Below, one piece after another: positions 57,471-58,760 of a stretch of DNA of 58,760 nt. Location of the stretch: IMG/VR virus record IMGVR_UViG_3300025127_000039, positions 1 through 58,760 of that record; one strand, 5' to 3'. A model generated the notes under the pieces. That model made no database searches. It saw nothing but the letters and a program-made list of their open reading frames with translations, and was not told the origin of the DNA. A program made the position numbers and the translations under genes. This stretch comes from a virus. How positions within the stretch are numbered: the first letter of the stretch is position 1; every line of letters starts with the position of its first letter.

Positions 57471-58055
57471 ATGGCAAATCAAGATGCTGCTTTTGGCATG
57501 AGACCAGTTAAGATGATAGGGGGAGCTCCCTACACTGGTGGTCAAAGCCGATATAGAATTGCTGCCAATTACGGAACTGCTATCTTTCAGGGCGACATGG
57601 TCGCTCAAGTTACTGGAGGTGGTGTAGAAGTACACGCTGATGGTGGTACAGTGCCAATAGTTGGAGTATTCAATGGTTGTAGATTTACAGATCCTACAAC
57701 TGGAAAAGAAACCTTTTCCAACTTTTATCCTGCAAGCACAAATGCTTCAGACATTGAGGCTTTCATTATAGATGACCCAAATGTTATCTTTGAAATTCAA
57801 TGTAATGCTGCATTTCCGGTTGCAGATTTATTTGGTAACTTTGACATTGTTTATACAAGTGCAGGGTCTACTACAACAGGTATTTCTGGTGCTGAGTTAA
57901 ATGTTAGTGATGGTGCAACCACCGCAACTTTATCATTAAAAGCAATTGATATTTCTCAAGACCCAGAAAATTCAGATGTTTCATCAGATGCAACTAATGT
58001 CTATGTTGTGATTCAAAATCACATATTTGGACAGAAGTCTGCAGGATTAGCGTAA
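57471..58055 (+). CDS. Structural protein before the capsid gene
   Basis: A 194-residue beta-rich protein (ANQDAAFGMRPVKMIGGAPY, then GTVPIVGVFNGCRFTDPTTG). Such proteins precede capsid genes in marine podoviruses and may be head decoration or portal-associated. The stop overlaps the start of the terminal-redundancy copy. It has an AGGAG site 7 nt upstream. Confidence 0.7.
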   Translation: MANQDAAFGMRPVKMIGGAPYTGGQSRYRIAANYGTAIFQGDMVAQVTGGGVEVHADGGTVPIVGVFNGCRFTDPTTGKETFSNFYPASTNASDIEAFIIDDPNVIFEIQCNAAFPVADLFGNFDIVYTSAGSTTTGISGAELNVSDGATTATLSLKAIDISQDPENSDVSSDATNVYVVIQNHIFGQKSAGLA

Positions 58056-58760
58056 GGGAGGTTGAACTATGGCTATATCACGAGCACAACTAGTTAAAGA
58101 ACTAGAACCTGGTCTTAACGCTTTATTCGGTATGGAATATGATCGTTATGATCAAGAGCATTTAGAAATCTATGAGACAGAGTCATCTGACAGAGCCTTT
58201 GAAGAAGAGGTAATGTTAGCAGGATTTGGAAATGCTGCAACTAAATCAGAGGGTGCTGGAGTAACCTTTGATACTGCAAACGAAGTATATACTTCACGTT
58301 ATACAATGGAAACAATTGCACTAGCTTTTGCATTGACAGAAGAGGCAATGGAAGACAATTTGTATGACCAGCTTGGAGCTAGATATACAAGAGCGTTAGC
58401 AAGATCAATGGCACACACAAAGCAAGTCAAAGCCGCTGCTACATTAAACAATGCGTTTAATTCAAGCTTCACAGGTGGTGATGGCAAAGAACTTTGTGCA
58501 ACAGATCACCCATTAGGTGGTGGTGGTACATTTAGAAATGAACCATCAACTGCAGCAGATCTTAATGAAACATCATTAGAAAATGCTCTTATTGACATTT
58601 CAAACTTTGTTGATGAGAGAAACATGATTGTTGCATTAAGAGGAATGAAACTAATTATTCCACCTGCATTACAGTTTGTTGCAGACAGATTGCTTGAGTC
58701 CACTTTAAGACCTGGATCATCTGATAATGATGTTAACGCAATTAGAAACATGGGTATGTT
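58052..58760. repeat. Right copy of the terminal redundancy
   Basis: The same 709 bases as at the start of the window with 21 scattered single-base differences (no indels). The first 126 bases are identical. All differences are at synonymous positions, including one Arg codon changed AGA to CGT. Confidence 0.95.
58069..58760 (+). CDS. Major capsid protein, second copy, cut by the window end
   Basis: The first 230 codons of the capsid gene again, in frame, interrupted by the window edge. The encoded protein is identical to the first copy over that length despite 21 nucleotide changes. On a circular genome this is the same gene; it should not be counted as a second one. Confidence 0.9.
   Translation, partial: MAISRAQLVKELEPGLNALFGMEYDRYDQEHLEIYETESSDRAFEEEVMLAGFGNAATKSEGAGVTFDTANEVYTSRYTMETIALAFALTEEAMEDNLYDQLGARYTRALARSMAHTKQVKAAATLNNAFNSSFTGGDGKELCATDHPLGGGGTFRNEPSTAADLNETSLENALIDISNFVDERNMIVALRGMKLIIPPALQFVADRLLESTLRPGSSDNDVNAIRNMGM

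Noticed and set aside
1-58760. tRNA genes, integrase, diversity-generating retroelement, insertion sequences
   Set aside because: Looked for cloverleaf signatures, tyrosine or serine recombinase motifs, reverse transcriptase YxDD and transposase frames; I found none.

Overview
The window holds one complete genome unit, about 58,051 bp, of a tailed double-stranded DNA phage with podovirus-like (P22-type) head and connector genes. Its last 709 bases repeat its first 709 with 21 differences, so the contig is most simply a circular or circularly permuted genome read slightly more than once round from a mixed population. The DNA is AT-rich (19 of 60 bases are G+C in one ordinary coding line, 24241-24300). 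Many small proteins have the flavour of marine phages of SAR11/SAR116-type Alphaproteobacteria: lysine/arginine-rich mini-proteins, EF-hand mini-proteins, and tail fibres made of many short genes. The host assignment is inference. I see no integrase, DNA polymerase, RNA polymerase, tRNA or CRISPR array.

Layout. (1) 1-4 kb: major capsid protein, a strong terminator, two structural genes, then a run of tiny very basic proteins. (2) 4-18.9 kb: head-tail adaptors, a long cassette of short tail-fibre genes (six are paralogues ending in the tetrapeptide GDLA, mostly preceded by H), two chaperone-like genes, an adhesin-like gene rich in Gly-Gly, and a P22 gp10-like tail protein. (3) 19-26.2 kb: four large candidate internal-virion (ejection) proteins and a T4-type lysozyme. 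(4) 26.1-36.2 kb: the only leftward gene (ribbon-helix-helix candidate), then replication and recombination: DUF1064 nuclease-like, Sak4-like ATPase, ssDNA-binding candidate, RadD-like SF2 helicase, Cas4-like nuclease, TOPRIM primase-helicase, and a C5 cytosine methyltransferase that carries a second gene in another frame. (5) 36.2-46.6 kb: accessory and early genes, including a second DNA methyltransferase, a gamma-glutamylcyclotransferase-like protein, an amidoligase, small terminase, a HTH regulator, a 75-80 bp repeat region and a GC-rich palindrome array. (6) 46.6-58 kb: large terminase, portal, membrane and holin genes, GroES-like protein, scaffold, and the structural gene before the capsid gene.

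Regulation. At least five, probably six or seven, promoters in the 26.7-46 kb half share one design: a TTGAC-type -35, then TAGG-N9-CCTA inside the spacer, then the -10. This looks like one phage regulon controlled by a phage-encoded DNA-binding protein; the HTH protein at 46.2 kb and the ribbon-helix-helix protein at 26.2 kb are candidates. One of these promoters drives a ~90 nt terminated transcript with two mutually exclusive pairings.

Most notable: the shared promoter-operator family, the ~1.6 kb dual-coded methyltransferase locus, the GC-rich array of 16-bp hairpins on both sides of a small gene pair after the small terminase gene, and the co-occurrence of amidoligase and cyclotransferase, which suggests a peptide-tagging chemistry.
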